DNA of 64,000 nt from the NCBI RefSeq assembly GCF_023283845.1, contig NZ_JAKILC010000002.1, positions 248,001 to 312,000 on the forward strand, read 5' to 3'. This DNA comes from Shewanella marinintestina (GTDB lineage: Bacteria; Pseudomonadota; Gammaproteobacteria; Enterobacterales; Shewanellaceae). Under the pieces are notes generated by a model. The model was not told the origin of the DNA. It ran no database searches and was given only the letters and a program-made list of their open reading frames with translations. How positions within the stretch are numbered: position 1 is the first letter of the stretch; every line of letters begins with the position of its first letter. This document shows positions 48,635 to 58,405 of this stretch, piece by piece. The position numbers were made by a program, and so were the translations under genes.

Positions 48635-48681
48635 CTTTTCTATTCACCTAAGCTCAACCGAGCTTGGGCATTAATCAGTGA

Positions 48682-49446
48682 TTAATGTGCGTGCGCAGCA
48701 TCTGCTGTTGGCGCGCCAGCCTTTTCAATATCCAGTAGCTCAACTTCAAATACTAGGGTTGAGTTAGCAGGGATAGTGCCAGTATCACGGTCACCGTAAG
48801 CTAGGTCTGCAGGAATAACAAACTTATACTTAGAACCAACAGACATCAACTGAACACCTTCAGTCCAGCCAGGGATCACGCGGTTTAGCGGGAATGTAGC
48901 TGGCTCGCCACGTGCAACAGAGCTATCAAATTCTGTGCCGTCAGTTAGCGTGCCTACGTAGTGAACTTTAACCGTGTCTTCAGCAACAGGCTTTTCACCC
49001 GTACCTTCAGTGATCACTTCGTATTGTAGACCTGAATCCGTTGTGACAACGCCTTCTTTAGCCTTGTTGCTGTCTAGGAAAGCTTTACTTTCAGCTGATG
49101 CTTTTTCTGCTAACAATGCAGCTTGTGCTTGACGCTTTTCATTTAGCTTTTCATCAAGAGTTTGCAAGATTGTTTGCATCTCTTCTTGAGTTAGCTTTAA
49201 TTCGCTATTTAGGCCTTCGCTAAAACCAGTAACAATTAGGTTTCTATCAACGTTTAGACCAAGCTCTTCTTGCTCTTTAATATGGCCAGCCATATAGGTA
49301 CCGATAGATGCGCCAACGCTGTAAGCTTCTTTTTGCGCTTCAGTTTTTAATTCTACAGGAGCTGCTACAGCTGCTTGCTCTTGATTACAAGCAGTTAGAC
49401 CAACTACGGCCAAAGCCACTAGTGAATATTTATAAATCGATTTCAT
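48682..49446 (-). CDS. fkpA: FKBP-type peptidyl-prolyl isomerase (FkpA-like)
   Basis: 254-residue envelope prolyl isomerase/chaperone. The signal is of lipoprotein type (VVGLTAC, Cys20), then an N-terminal dimerisation domain (about 30-130) and an FKBP domain (about 145-240) with [16 protein letters not shown] and [12 protein letters not shown]. It ends in a His-rich tail (AHAH). E. coli FkpA is soluble; the lipobox here suggests outer-membrane anchoring. Divergent from slyX, as in enterobacteria. Confidence 0.93.
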   Translation of the reverse strand: MKSIYKYSLVALAVVGLTACNQEQAAVAAPVELKTEAQKEAYSVGASIGTYMAGHIKEQEELGLNVDRNLIVTGFSEGLNSELKLTQEEMQTILQTLDEKLNEKRQAQAALLAEKASAESKAFLDSNKAKEGVVTTDSGLQYEVITEGTGEKPVAEDTVKVHYVGTLTDGTEFDSSVARGEPATFPLNRVIPGWTEGVQLMSVGSKYKFVIPADLAYGDRDTGTIPANSTLVFEVELLDIEKAGAPTADAAHAH

Positions 49447-49939
49447 TAAAGCTTCCTCAGCATTTACACGTGGTTACATTAACCTAATACTTTTATTTAG
49501 GTGAACCACTCTATACTAGTTAAAAAGGTTATTCCAATCAGAATAGCTAAAAGCATCTTGACCATAATCAAGCGTTCTTTTTCCAGACATATTAATCAAT
49601 TATGTACAGTTCAATCACACTCAATAGCGTTTGGCTTAATAACTTAGCAATGATTATCTTAATAGTCATCTAACAGACACGAGAAAACGGAGCAAGTTCC
49701 ATAAAGCAGCGACTCAATAGTGAGTTACTTCAGCATTCATACAGCTTTCACCCTGTCGACAGACAAGTTATATACTTGAAAAGTTATCAATCTATATTGA
49801 GGTAAGTTTCTATAAACACGGGCAGATGTTGTATACTCAATCCCATTAATTAAGATCCGTATTAGCTGCTATACATTCCAATATATAGCTCATAAATACA
49901 GTATTAACGTAGCAGTCCCATTTGAGGGTGCGTTCATCA
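49447..49939. other. Long intergenic region between fkpA and slyX
   Basis: About 490 bp, AT-rich. Holds the divergent promoters of fkpA and slyX. I found no supported operator, hairpin terminator or small gene. Confidence 0.4.
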
Positions 49940-50179
49940 ATGCCCCCTATCCATACAGAGGTTAATTTGGATAATTTAGAACGTCGTGTCGAAGAGCTAG
50001 AAATGAAAGTTGCTTTCCAAGATGGCACCATTGAAGAGTTAGACCAACAAGTCATTAAGCTTAATAAGGCCCTCGCCACGCAACAAGATCAACTGAGGCT
50101 TCTTGTCAGTAAGTTGCAAGCTGTTGAGCCAAGCAATATGGCCAGCCAAGCAGATGAGACTCCACCACCTCACTATTAA
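49940..50179 (+). CDS. slyX: SlyX family protein
   Basis: 79 residues consisting mainly of a coiled coil: LDNLERRVEELEMKVAFQDGTIEELDQQVIKLNKAL, the SlyX signature, with a Pro-rich end (TPPPHY). Function unknown. ATG 49940 has GAGGGTG about 10 nt before it; an in-frame TTG at 49922 is an alternative. Divergent from fkpA as in E. coli. Confidence 0.9.
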   Translation: MPPIHTEVNLDNLERRVEELEMKVAFQDGTIEELDQQVIKLNKALATQQDQLRLLVSKLQAVEPSNMASQADETPPPHY

Positions 50180-50443
50180 TGAAGTATGACCAAGTTAGAT
50201 GAATAACTTTAATCAAGTAAACACCGTAAAATGCGGGTTAATTAAGCAGGGATTAAAGGTATTCATCTTATGTTCAGCTTAACAAGGCTATAAAAACCTT
50301 GATATAACCCTGAAATATTATATGTTTTTATTATTGGCCTACTGTCTGTACCAATCATTTTTATCGTGAACTAATTCAACTCGACAGACTCTATAGGTAA
50401 CAAGGATGGCGATGCTATTAACGCAAATAAAAGAGATCTGGGA

Positions 50444-51811
50444 ATGAGAAGTCTACTTCTGCTGATAGCCATGATGCTAAGCCTAAGCGGCTGCGCGTTT
50501 AACAGCATTTTTATCAATTACCCCTCTCAAATTGCCCCCGTTAAGGCTCAGCTCAATTCTCCTACGCCACAAAATGCCGCCCAAATTGTCGAATCAAAAA
50601 TAGATGGAGCAGACGGGTTACTCTACGCACAAGAAGCTGGCCGTAGCGCTCAGATAGCCGGTGACTTTGAATCTAGCAAAAAATATTATCAGCAAGCAGC
50701 TAACGCTTATCTTGAGTTTGATGACAAAGCAAAAATTAGCTTAAGTGATGCAGGTGCAACCGCAAGTAGCCTGTTTATTAACGACAACGTGATCCCTTAT
50801 CGCGGCCCAGGCTATGAACGCATTATGCTACATCAGTATCAGGCATTAAATTACCTGTTTGCAGGCGATACTCAAGGAGCATTGGTTGAAGTACGCCGTA
50901 GTAATGAACTGCAAAGCCAAGAGCAGCGACGTTACCAAAAATCGAATAAATCCGTACAAGCGATGGCAAATGGCACCATAGATGCCGAGATGAATAAGTT
51001 AGGCAAAGCTGCTGGCACCACAACCAGTTCATTCTTAAACGCTTATAGCTACTATACTACAGGCATGTTGCATGAGATTTTAGGTGAGCCCAACGATGCC
51101 TTTATCGATTACCGTAAAGCGGCGCAAATTACACCTAATAATCCCTACTTACAAAAAGACTTAGTCAGACTGGCAAAGCAGTTGTCGATGCCGCAATACG
51201 ATGAATTTAAAAGGCGCTGGGGCGATGCGGTTATGCCAAGTAAAGGTGAAGGCCAAATCATCATAATGCTTGAGCGTGGCTTTGTACCTGAAAAGCAAAG
51301 CTTTACAGTGCCATTCACCATAGAAGGCAACTGGCAAACCGCTTCATTAGCAACCTATTACCCTAATAAACAACCTGTACGTCAGGGCCAAATTCAAGGC
51401 TTAGGTACCGTTCTTAAAACTGCGCCGATTGCTGATATCGATGCATTGGCAATTACCGCCCTTAAAGAAGAGTTACCCGCCGCCCTTGTGAGGCAAGCCG
51501 CCCGTATTTATGCCAAGTCAGAAATGGCGCAAAGCGTCGAAAGTGACACCAAAAGACGCAACAATGATATCGATTACGCTTCTATCGCCATGCAGATTTT
51601 TAACGTGGTGACAGAACAAGCCGACAGGCGCAGTTGGCTAACCTTACCAGAACAGGCACAAATAGCCCGTTCATACGTTAAGCCTGGCAGCTATTCACTT
51701 ATGCTGGACAATAATCCGGCAGACCCCATTGAAGTCAAAAGCGGTCGTACAACCTTAGTCTGGGTAATTGACACTGGTAATTACACCCGTTTTTATTCAA
51801 TAATCATTTAG
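50444..51811 (+). CDS. COG3014-family TPR lipoprotein
   Basis: 455-residue lipoprotein (lipobox LSGCAF, Cys17) of the COG3014 type. The N-terminal half has TPR-like helices (AQIAGDFESSKKYYQQAANAYLEF, YYTTGMLHEILGEPNDAFIDYRKAAQI), and the C-terminal half is beta-rich and ends with a stretch about a bound or displayed chain (SYSLMLDNNPADPIEVKSGRTTLVWVID). Function unknown. 23 bp before lpoB on the same strand, so they are likely one operon. Confidence 0.8.
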   Translation: MRSLLLLIAMMLSLSGCAFNSIFINYPSQIAPVKAQLNSPTPQNAAQIVESKIDGADGLLYAQEAGRSAQIAGDFESSKKYYQQAANAYLEFDDKAKISLSDAGATASSLFINDNVIPYRGPGYERIMLHQYQALNYLFAGDTQGALVEVRRSNELQSQEQRRYQKSNKSVQAMANGTIDAEMNKLGKAAGTTTSSFLNAYSYYTTGMLHEILGEPNDAFIDYRKAAQITPNNPYLQKDLVRLAKQLSMPQYDEFKRRWGDAVMPSKGEGQIIIMLERGFVPEKQSFTVPFTIEGNWQTASLATYYPNKQPVRQGQIQGLGTVLKTAPIADIDALAITALKEELPAALVRQAARIYAKSEMAQSVESDTKRRNNDIDYASIAMQIFNVVTEQADRRSWLTLPEQAQIARSYVKPGSYSLMLDNNPADPIEVKSGRTTLVWVIDTGNYTRFYSIII

Positions 51812-51834
51812 CAATCACTTGTATGGAATTAACT

Positions 51835-52428
51835 ATGAAACATTTAAAAGTCGTTTTTATTCTTGCAGCAGTAATCGGTTTATCTGCCTGCCAATCAAAA
51901 GTTGAATACGGTGATGCCACAGAAGTGGAAACCGTTAACGAGAACTTCGGTTCTACCGATCTTCAAGCTATAGCGGCTAAGATGGTCGACAGCATGCTGA
52001 CCTTCCCACCGGTTGTGGCAATGACAGCAAACGATCGCCCTATTATCTTCGTTGATAAAATTAAGAACAAAACCTCTGAACATATCGATACTGAATCTGT
52101 AACCGATTCAATCAGCAACAAGTTACTGCGCTCAGGTAAGTTCCGCTTTATTGATATGACCAAGGTTGACTCGGTACGTAAGCAGCTTGATTACCAAAAC
52201 AACTCAGGCATGGTTGACCCGTCTACAGCGATTAACTTTGGTCGCCAAATTGGTGCTCAATACATGCTATATGGCAACCTATCTAGCATCGTTAAGCAAG
52301 ATGGCAGTACTAAAGATGTTTACTACAAGATGACTATGCGCTTAATGGACCTAGAAACAGGTTTAATCGAATGGTCTGACGAAAAAGAAATTCGTAAAGT
52401 TAAGTCTAAGTCGTTTTTAGGTCTATAA
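51835..52428 (+). CDS. lpoB: Penicillin-binding protein activator LpoB
   Basis: 197-residue outer-membrane lipoprotein (lipobox LSAC, Cys19) with the LpoB fold: FVDKIKNKTSEHIDTESVTDSISNKLLRSGKFRFIDMTK, then LYGNLSSIVKQDG and LMDLETGLIEWSDEKEIRK. LpoB activates PBP1b during septal and lateral peptidoglycan synthesis. ATG 51835 is chosen over an ATG four codons earlier because it gives a normal lipoprotein signal. A terminator follows. Confidence 0.88.
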   Translation: MKHLKVVFILAAVIGLSACQSKVEYGDATEVETVNENFGSTDLQAIAAKMVDSMLTFPPVVAMTANDRPIIFVDKIKNKTSEHIDTESVTDSISNKLLRSGKFRFIDMTKVDSVRKQLDYQNNSGMVDPSTAINFGRQIGAQYMLYGNLSSIVKQDGSTKDVYYKMTMRLMDLETGLIEWSDEKEIRKVKSKSFLGL

Positions 52429-52484
52429 CCCAGCAAGCGCTGATTAGACTAAACTCGCCTAGTCAGACGGTTTTAATCGTTAAC

Positions 52485-52509
52485 AAAGCCAGCATTAAGC
52501 TGGCTTTTT
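52485..52509 (+). terminator. Terminator of lpoB
   Basis: Stem AAAGCCAGC / GCTGGCTTT with a 5-nt loop and T run. Confidence 0.85.
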
Positions 52510-52601
52510 GCTATACAAAATTAGTCTGGCTGAATACAAAGGAAATAGAGTAACGTATGCGCTTGCTGTAGATCCCCGAATAATGAGAAAAGGATGCTGT
52601 T

Positions 52602-55238
52602 TTGAAGTTGTTGTTTATCGGTTTTACCACTGCCTTATTGTGCGTTGCCACTGCAAGCCATGCCAACACCAATGACGGCAATTTTTTGCGCGACAATAGT
52701 GCCTACATTAGCCAGCAAGCAGCTGCACAACGCGCCGCAAGGATAACCGATGTGCACTACCAGCTCGACTTAACCCTAACCGAGCACGACGGCTTTAACG
52801 GCGTAACCAAGGTGAGCTTTGACCTCAGTGACAATGACAAAGCCCTGAGCTTAGATCTAAACCAAGCACAGATCCAACGCTTTGTTATCAATGGTAAAAA
52901 GGTCTACCCAAATTACAACAACAGCTATATTAAGCTTAACCCTCGACTATTAAATAGTGGCAGCAACACCATTGAAGTCGCCTATAGCCGCGACTACAGC
53001 AATAATGGCGAAGGCCTGCATAAATTTGTCGACCCAGTTGATAACAAGGTTTACCTATATTCCCACTTTGAGCCAGCTGCCGCGCAGCAAATGTTTGCGC
53101 TATTTGATCAACCCGATCTCAAAGCCACATTTAATTTAACTGTCACCGCCCCTAAAAGCTGGACGGTGATAAGCGCCATGCGAGAAACGGCTATCACCAA
53201 TGTAGGCAAACAGCGCCGCTGGCAGTTCCCAGAGTCACCCAAACTCAGCCCTTATAACTTTTCAATGCACGCAGGGCCGTATCACCAGTGGCAAGATAAC
53301 TCTGGTAAGTACCCACTGCGCTTGTTTGCCCGTCAGTCCGTTGCCAAACAAGTTAACCAACAAGACTGGTTTAACTACACCCAAAAAGGACTCAGCTTTT
53401 TCAACAATTACTTTGGCATCGACTACCCGTTTGCCAAGTATGACCAAGTACTGGTGCCTGACTTCTTGTACGGTGCCATGGAAAACGCCGCCGCAATTAC
53501 TTACAGCGAAAGTCGTTTTCTCAGCGATAGCGCCATGAGCACTGAGCAAAAGCAGCGCCTAGCAGGCGTGATCATGCATGAGATGGCGCATCAATGGTTT
53601 GGCAATTTAGTCACTATGAAGTGGTGGAACGGGCTGTGGCTCAATGAAAGCTTTGCCTCGTTTATGGCGACTTTGGCCACCAGCGAAACCACCGAATTTT
53701 CAGCATGGCGTAGCTTTTACGCTAAAAACAAACAAAGTGCCTACGCCCTCGATAGCTCAGCCAGCACTCACCCAATTGAAGTGCCCGTGCCAAGCAGCAA
53801 AAATGCTTTCGATAATATCGATGCCATTACTTACTCCAAGGGCGCAGCAACATTAAAGCAGTTAAGTCATTTGCTCGGCGAAAAAGTGTTTCAGCAAGGC
53901 GTGCAAAACTATCTCTCTCAATACAGTTACCAAAATGCCGAACTCAGCGACTTTATTGCTAGCCTTGAAAAAACCGCCAAACGTGACTTAAGCCAATGGA
54001 GTCAAGATTGGTTATACAAGGCGGGAGTGAATACAGTTCAAGCTGAGTTTAGCTGCAGTAATGGCCGCATCACTCAATTTAGCCTAAAACAAACGGCACC
54101 TAACGCTGAGCAGCCAACGCTGCGTGAACAGAAAGTGCTGGTAGGCTTATTTACTAAAGGCCGTAGACAACTGCACCACAATATTAGTGTTCCCGTTATC
54201 TATAGCGGTGCCAAGACTCACGTTAAGCAACTTATCGGCTTACATTGTCCCGATTTGGTCTACCCCAACTATCAAGACTGGGGCTATGTCAAAGTCAGTC
54301 TTGATCCTAAGTCATTTAAGACCGCGCAAACCGAGCTGACAAGAGTGCAAGATCCCTTGCTGCGCTCTATGCTGTGGCAAAGCCTTTGGGACAGTGTAAA
54401 AAATGGCAACTTAACGCTCAATGATTACATGGGCACAGTGCTAATTAACCTGCCGACAGAGCAAGATGAGATTATTTTAAATCAAGTTTTAGCCAGCTTA
54501 AGCCAAGCACGGATTTATCTGGATAAGATGAGCCCAAATAATCAACGCTATGCTAAAAAAGCCATCCGCGCGATGGAACAAATGAGCCTAAGAAAGGTGA
54601 TGGCCAGCAAAGCTAATCGCGATATTCAGCGACGCTGGTTTGCCAGCTATATAGAGTTTGCACGTAGTACCACCGCACTTAACCATATGGATGCGTTACT
54701 CAATAGAACTGCACGTATTAACGGCTTAGACATAGACCAAGCACTGCGCTGGAAAATGATCATCCATCTTAATCGACATGATCACCGCAATGCGCGCTAT
54801 TGGCTAAACAAAGAACAAATTGCAGACAACTCTGATAGCGGTCAGAAAGCTGCGCTAGCGGCCGAGGCTAGCCGCCCTGGAGCGGCTAAAAAGCGTCAGT
54901 GGTTAAGCCGTATTCAGCAACCAACTAACTTACCTTTTGCTAAGGTCCGCACCGTAATGGAAAACCTTTATCCCAGCGAGCAAAAGCGATTAAGCGCAGC
55001 AAGCGCCGAGCAGCGGCTAACTAGCCTAGATGAAATTGATAAGCAGCAAAGCCCGGTATTTATGCGCAGTTATAGCGCCGCATTAATCCCAACAGATTGC
55101 AGTTATGCCAGTATCAGTAACCTTAGCCAAACCTTAGCAGCTGAAAAAGGTTTATCAGTATCGACCCAGCGCGCGCTTAAAGATGCCATACAGCAGGAAC
55201 GAACCTGCTTGCTGATTAAGACCAACATGAAGCATTGA
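52602..55238 (+). CDS. M1 family zinc aminopeptidase, exported
   Basis: 878-residue M1 peptidase. The signal peptide ends ATASHA (about 21). The exopeptidase motif GAMEN is near 291 and the zinc site HEMAHQWFGN near 326 with the distant Glu in LNESFAS near 349; the C-terminal half is the helical ERAP-type domain. Starts at TTG 52602 with AGGA 8 nt upstream, because the nearby ATG is out of frame and stops at once. Probably periplasmic peptide scavenging. Confidence 0.93.
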   Translation: MKLLFIGFTTALLCVATASHANTNDGNFLRDNSAYISQQAAAQRAARITDVHYQLDLTLTEHDGFNGVTKVSFDLSDNDKALSLDLNQAQIQRFVINGKKVYPNYNNSYIKLNPRLLNSGSNTIEVAYSRDYSNNGEGLHKFVDPVDNKVYLYSHFEPAAAQQMFALFDQPDLKATFNLTVTAPKSWTVISAMRETAITNVGKQRRWQFPESPKLSPYNFSMHAGPYHQWQDNSGKYPLRLFARQSVAKQVNQQDWFNYTQKGLSFFNNYFGIDYPFAKYDQVLVPDFLYGAMENAAAITYSESRFLSDSAMSTEQKQRLAGVIMHEMAHQWFGNLVTMKWWNGLWLNESFASFMATLATSETTEFSAWRSFYAKNKQSAYALDSSASTHPIEVPVPSSKNAFDNIDAITYSKGAATLKQLSHLLGEKVFQQGVQNYLSQYSYQNAELSDFIASLEKTAKRDLSQWSQDWLYKAGVNTVQAEFSCSNGRITQFSLKQTAPNAEQPTLREQKVLVGLFTKGRRQLHHNISVPVIYSGAKTHVKQLIGLHCPDLVYPNYQDWGYVKVSLDPKSFKTAQTELTRVQDPLLRSMLWQSLWDSVKNGNLTLNDYMGTVLINLPTEQDEIILNQVLASLSQARIYLDKMSPNNQRYAKKAIRAMEQMSLRKVMASKANRDIQRRWFASYIEFARSTTALNHMDALLNRTARINGLDIDQALRWKMIIHLNRHDHRNARYWLNKEQIADNSDSGQKAALAAEASRPGAAKKRQWLSRIQQPTNLPFAKVRTVMENLYPSEQKRLSAASAEQRLTSLDEIDKQQSPVFMRSYSAALIPTDCSYASISNLSQTLAAEKGLSVSTQRALKDAIQQERTCLLIKTNMKH

Positions 55239-55411
55239 TAAAAAATGTTATAGCTGTAAACCTAAACCACACAATATCAGTCGGCATAAGCAATTATGCC
55301 GACTGCTGATCCCACCTAAAGCAAAGCTCGCTATCGAACTCAGCCCAATCCGCTTTTTAGCCACTATACTGGATGGGAATACCACTTTTTAAGCGTATTG
55401 AGGAGCGATTT

Positions 55412-55624
55412 ATGGGGCCTTTTTCCATTGCGGCTATAGCAATAATTAGCGTATTTTTACTCACGGCATATAAAGAATATAACAAACAAAAAAGCCGCGT
55501 CGATGCCGATGAACTAGCAAAGGTAAACGCTGAAATAACTGAGCTTAAACAGCGGATCATTACCCTAGAGCAAATAGTCACAGATAAGTCATATCAGCTT
55601 AAAGATGAAATAGACCAGTTATAA
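55412..55624 (+). CDS. PspB-like small membrane protein
   Basis: 70 residues: one transmembrane helix (about 4-22, FSIAAIAIISVFLLTAY) followed by a charged coiled coil (KVNAEITELKQRIITLEQIVTDK). This layout is like phage-shock protein PspB, but no pspA or pspC is adjacent, so the role is open. ATG 55412 has GAGGAG 6-8 nt upstream, better than the ATG at 55373. Confidence 0.7.
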   Translation: MGPFSIAAIAIISVFLLTAYKEYNKQKSRVDADELAKVNAEITELKQRIITLEQIVTDKSYQLKDEIDQL

Positions 55625-55661
55625 AAAAATGCTACCTAGTTACTGAATATTAAGCTAAAAA

Positions 55662-55684
55662 AAAGCCACCTAATTGGTGGCTTT
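55662..55684 (-). terminator. Terminator of the phosphoribosyltransferase gene
   Basis: Stem AAAGCCACC / GGTGGCTTT with a 5-nt loop; a T run follows on the minus strand. Confidence 0.85.
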
Positions 55685-55704
55685 CATGCAAACGCAAACG
55701 CGGC

Positions 55705-56265
55705 TTAAATAAATAAGTCTTTGATGTTCTTTAAATCGCCCTTGCCTTCAGTAAGCTCTTCAACTGACAAACCAGAGACTTCATGTGGAAACACTAACCA
55801 CTCATCTGATTCATGAATAAAATAATCAGGCTTTAACGGTACTGCTGTGTTTTGTGGCTTGTAGTATGGGCAAGCAATACGCACATCTTTTGGCATATTC
55901 AAACGCATCAAGTCACTTAAGTTTTCCATCAAAGCATGGATACTACGACCCGAGTCAAATACATCATCAACAATCAATAGACCGTCGCTAGCATTGGCGT
56001 TTTCAACAATGTAATGCAAACCGTGAACCTTGATCTGCTTACTTTGCTTATTAATACCGTAATAAGATGAAGTACGTACGGCAATGTGGTCAGTTTCCAC
56101 TTTTTTGAAATCAAAAAACTCTTGTACTGCGATGCCGATTGGAGCACCACCACGCCAAATACCAACAATAAACTGCGGACGGAAACCGCTTTCATAAACT
56201 TGCGCTGCTAAACGAAACGAATCTTCTAGCAATTCTTGTGCGGTAATAAAGCGTTTCTCTGACAT
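55705..56265 (-). CDS. Phosphoribosyltransferase family protein
   Basis: 186 residues of the type I PRTase fold. The PRPP-binding loop is LLIVDDVFDSGRS near 94-106, preceded by VGIWRGGAPIG, a typical purine/hypoxanthine-guanine PRTase segment. It looks most like a hypoxanthine or xanthine-guanine salvage enzyme (COG2236 group); exact base preference cannot be read by eye. Confidence 0.8.
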   Translation of the reverse strand: MSEKRFITAQELLEDSFRLAAQVYESGFRPQFIVGIWRGGAPIGIAVQEFFDFKKVETDHIAVRTSSYYGINKQSKQIKVHGLHYIVENANASDGLLIVDDVFDSGRSIHALMENLSDLMRLNMPKDVRIACPYYKPQNTAVPLKPDYFIHESDEWLVFPHEVSGLSVEELTEGKGDLKNIKDLFI

Positions 56266-56576
56266 CTGACCGTCCCCATCTTGTTATTAATATCTAAATT
56301 AGGTCTTACACTCATGGCACTAAAATCTTACCTATTAGTGGCAATGCTGCATTGAATTTATCCACTAAGAATAGATCAAAAAATATAGGCTAAAGAGTAT
56401 AAAAAGGCAGGTGATGATATCTATTCCAAGATCTGTAATAGGCGCTGATTAATCACTTAAAAGCATTAACCGCTTAACATCTAAACACCCACCGGATTTT
56501 GGAGGCGAATTTTATACTAAATCGATAAGTATTGCTGTAAAAAAGCCAAAAACTTACACCAGAATCACTAAAAAAA
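56266..56576. other. Intergenic region upstream of the PRTase gene
   Basis: About 310 bp including the promoter of the phosphoribosyltransferase gene and the far end of the phosphatase transcript. No PurR-type operator could be supported. Confidence 0.4.
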
Positions 56577-56602
56577 TTGGGCTACCAGCAAAGGTAGCCC
56601 AA
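56577..56602 (-). terminator. Terminator of the PhoD-like gene
   Basis: 10-bp perfect stem TTGGGCTACC / GGTAGCCCAA with a 6-nt loop; on the minus strand it is followed by six T. Confidence 0.9.
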
Positions 56603-56638
56603 GATTTATCTTTCACTGACATTATGAGTTAGCAAGTA

Positions 56639-58405
56639 CTAACTTGCAGGTTCAAGCTTATGAGAACCTGCTTTAGTGACCATAGAAAAGTTACGTTCAG
56701 TATTTTCAACGAACGCACGAGTATAAATCGTATCAACAAAACGCCAGTCACTACGCACTTCCTCATGCGTGAAGGTCAGCGTCATTAAGCCACGATTCAT
56801 TAAGTTGGCGTAGGTAAGGTTATCCACTAAACCGACTATCGCTTCCTCGGTTGCTGGAATATCCTTTTCATCAATCCCCAAATAATACTCAAGCCCCGGT
56901 GATGATACCGAGCTGGTTGCAAACTCAACCCCTACTGGATAGCCGGCAGCATCAGCTAACACGTTCGCCCAAGCATTATGAGTATCACCCGCTATCACCA
57001 CGAGGTTTTTAACCTGTGATTTTGCCGTCGCAAGAATCACCTCACGCTCATAGGCGTAACCGTCCCACGCATCTAAGTTATATGGAATAGATGGCAACTG
57101 CAGCAGAGCCATCACTTCAGGCGTTAGCTTGTCACCAAAAAAGGCTAAATACTTAAGCTCATCTTCAGTCAAAGTCGGGTCGCCAGCAGCCTGTCTTGCT
57201 GCAATCTGCGCCAGCGCAGCTAATTGACCAAACTCTGGAATAGACAACTGTTGAGTCGCAATTGCCGCAGGTAGCATCATTTGCCCCATCAACACTTGCT
57301 GACCTAAAACCTGCCAAGTAGCCGTAGATGTTAGCAGCGCGCTTTGCAGCCAAGCTTGCTGCTCTTGCCCAAGCATAGTGCGATTGGTATCTGTCACATC
57401 CGCCATAAAACGTGCACTGTCCAAGCCACCTGTCGCAGGATCCATATACTCAGCGTAATCTAATGGCTTATCACGACCAACAAGACGAGTATCCAACATA
57501 TGTAAATCTAGCAGATCACCATATTGGAACGAACGATAGATCTCCTCATGGTTACCTTCACGCCATGGACGAATTGGCAACCATTCAAAATAAGCTTGCA
57601 GCGCCGCCTCTTTACGAGCATCAAAATCACCTTCGCCATCATTATGGTTTTCTGCACCATCACGCCAGCTATCATTCGCCACTTCATGGTCATCCCACAC
57701 AGTAATAAATGGATTTTTACCATGTAGTTTTTGCAAGCTGATGTCACTGCGATACTGGCCATAGCGAGTACGATAATCCGCAAGGCTGATTAATTCACCT
57801 TCAGGCAACACTTCACGTTGCAGTTCGGCTGCGCGTTCACTGGCGTATTCACCGCGGGCATATTCATAAATGTAATCACCAAGATGAATCACTGCATCGA
57901 GATCGTCCATTCTTGATGCCATCTCATATACGTTGAAATACCCAGCAGGAAAGTTGGCACAAGATACTACCGCAAACTTAGCTTGCGATAATTCGCCCTG
58001 TGGTAAAGTCTTGGTTATTGCTGATTGTGAGGTTTTACTGCCGGCTTTAAAGCGATAGAAATATTGCGTCCCAGCTTCAAGCCCAACAGCATCGACCTTA
58101 ACGGTATAATCTCTATCACTGTTAGTGATGGTTTCGCCAGTAACGAGCAATTGACTAAAAGCCGCATCGGTTGCCACTTCCCATGACACTTTTATATCAC
58201 CATCTCGCTCAGGACTAACGCGGGTCCAAATAATCACCGCGTCATGGCTAGGGTCACCACTGGCAAGACCGTGTAAGAATTCGGCATAAATGCCACTGTC
58301 GTCATCATCGCTGCTACAGCCCATTAAGCCATACGATACTACTGCAGCGCCTACACCTTTAGCCGACATAGCTAGGAAGTCTCTCCGAGTAAAAGGTCGT
58401 TTCAT
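56639..58405 (-). CDS. phoD: PhoD-type alkaline phosphatase/phosphodiesterase, Tat lipoprotein
   Basis: 588-residue metallophosphatase. The N terminus carries a twin-arginine motif (TRRDFL, R7-R8) and directly after its hydrophobic core a lipobox (GLMGC, Cys30), so it is predicted to be exported folded and then lipidated. A PhoD N-terminal beta domain (about 35-130) precedes the catalytic domain with CANFPAGYFNVYE, HLGDYIYEY near 174 and WDDHEVANDS near 236 as metal ligands. Phosphate scavenging is expected. No clear Pho box seen upstream. Confidence 0.92.
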   Translation of the reverse strand: MKRPFTRRDFLAMSAKGVGAAVVSYGLMGCSSDDDDSGIYAEFLHGLASGDPSHDAVIIWTRVSPERDGDIKVSWEVATDAAFSQLLVTGETITNSDRDYTVKVDAVGLEAGTQYFYRFKAGSKTSQSAITKTLPQGELSQAKFAVVSCANFPAGYFNVYEMASRMDDLDAVIHLGDYIYEYARGEYASERAAELQREVLPEGELISLADYRTRYGQYRSDISLQKLHGKNPFITVWDDHEVANDSWRDGAENHNDGEGDFDARKEAALQAYFEWLPIRPWREGNHEEIYRSFQYGDLLDLHMLDTRLVGRDKPLDYAEYMDPATGGLDSARFMADVTDTNRTMLGQEQQAWLQSALLTSTATWQVLGQQVLMGQMMLPAAIATQQLSIPEFGQLAALAQIAARQAAGDPTLTEDELKYLAFFGDKLTPEVMALLQLPSIPYNLDAWDGYAYEREVILATAKSQVKNLVVIAGDTHNAWANVLADAAGYPVGVEFATSSVSSPGLEYYLGIDEKDIPATEEAIVGLVDNLTYANLMNRGLMTLTFTHEEVRSDWRFVDTIYTRAFVENTERNFSMVTKAGSHKLEPAS

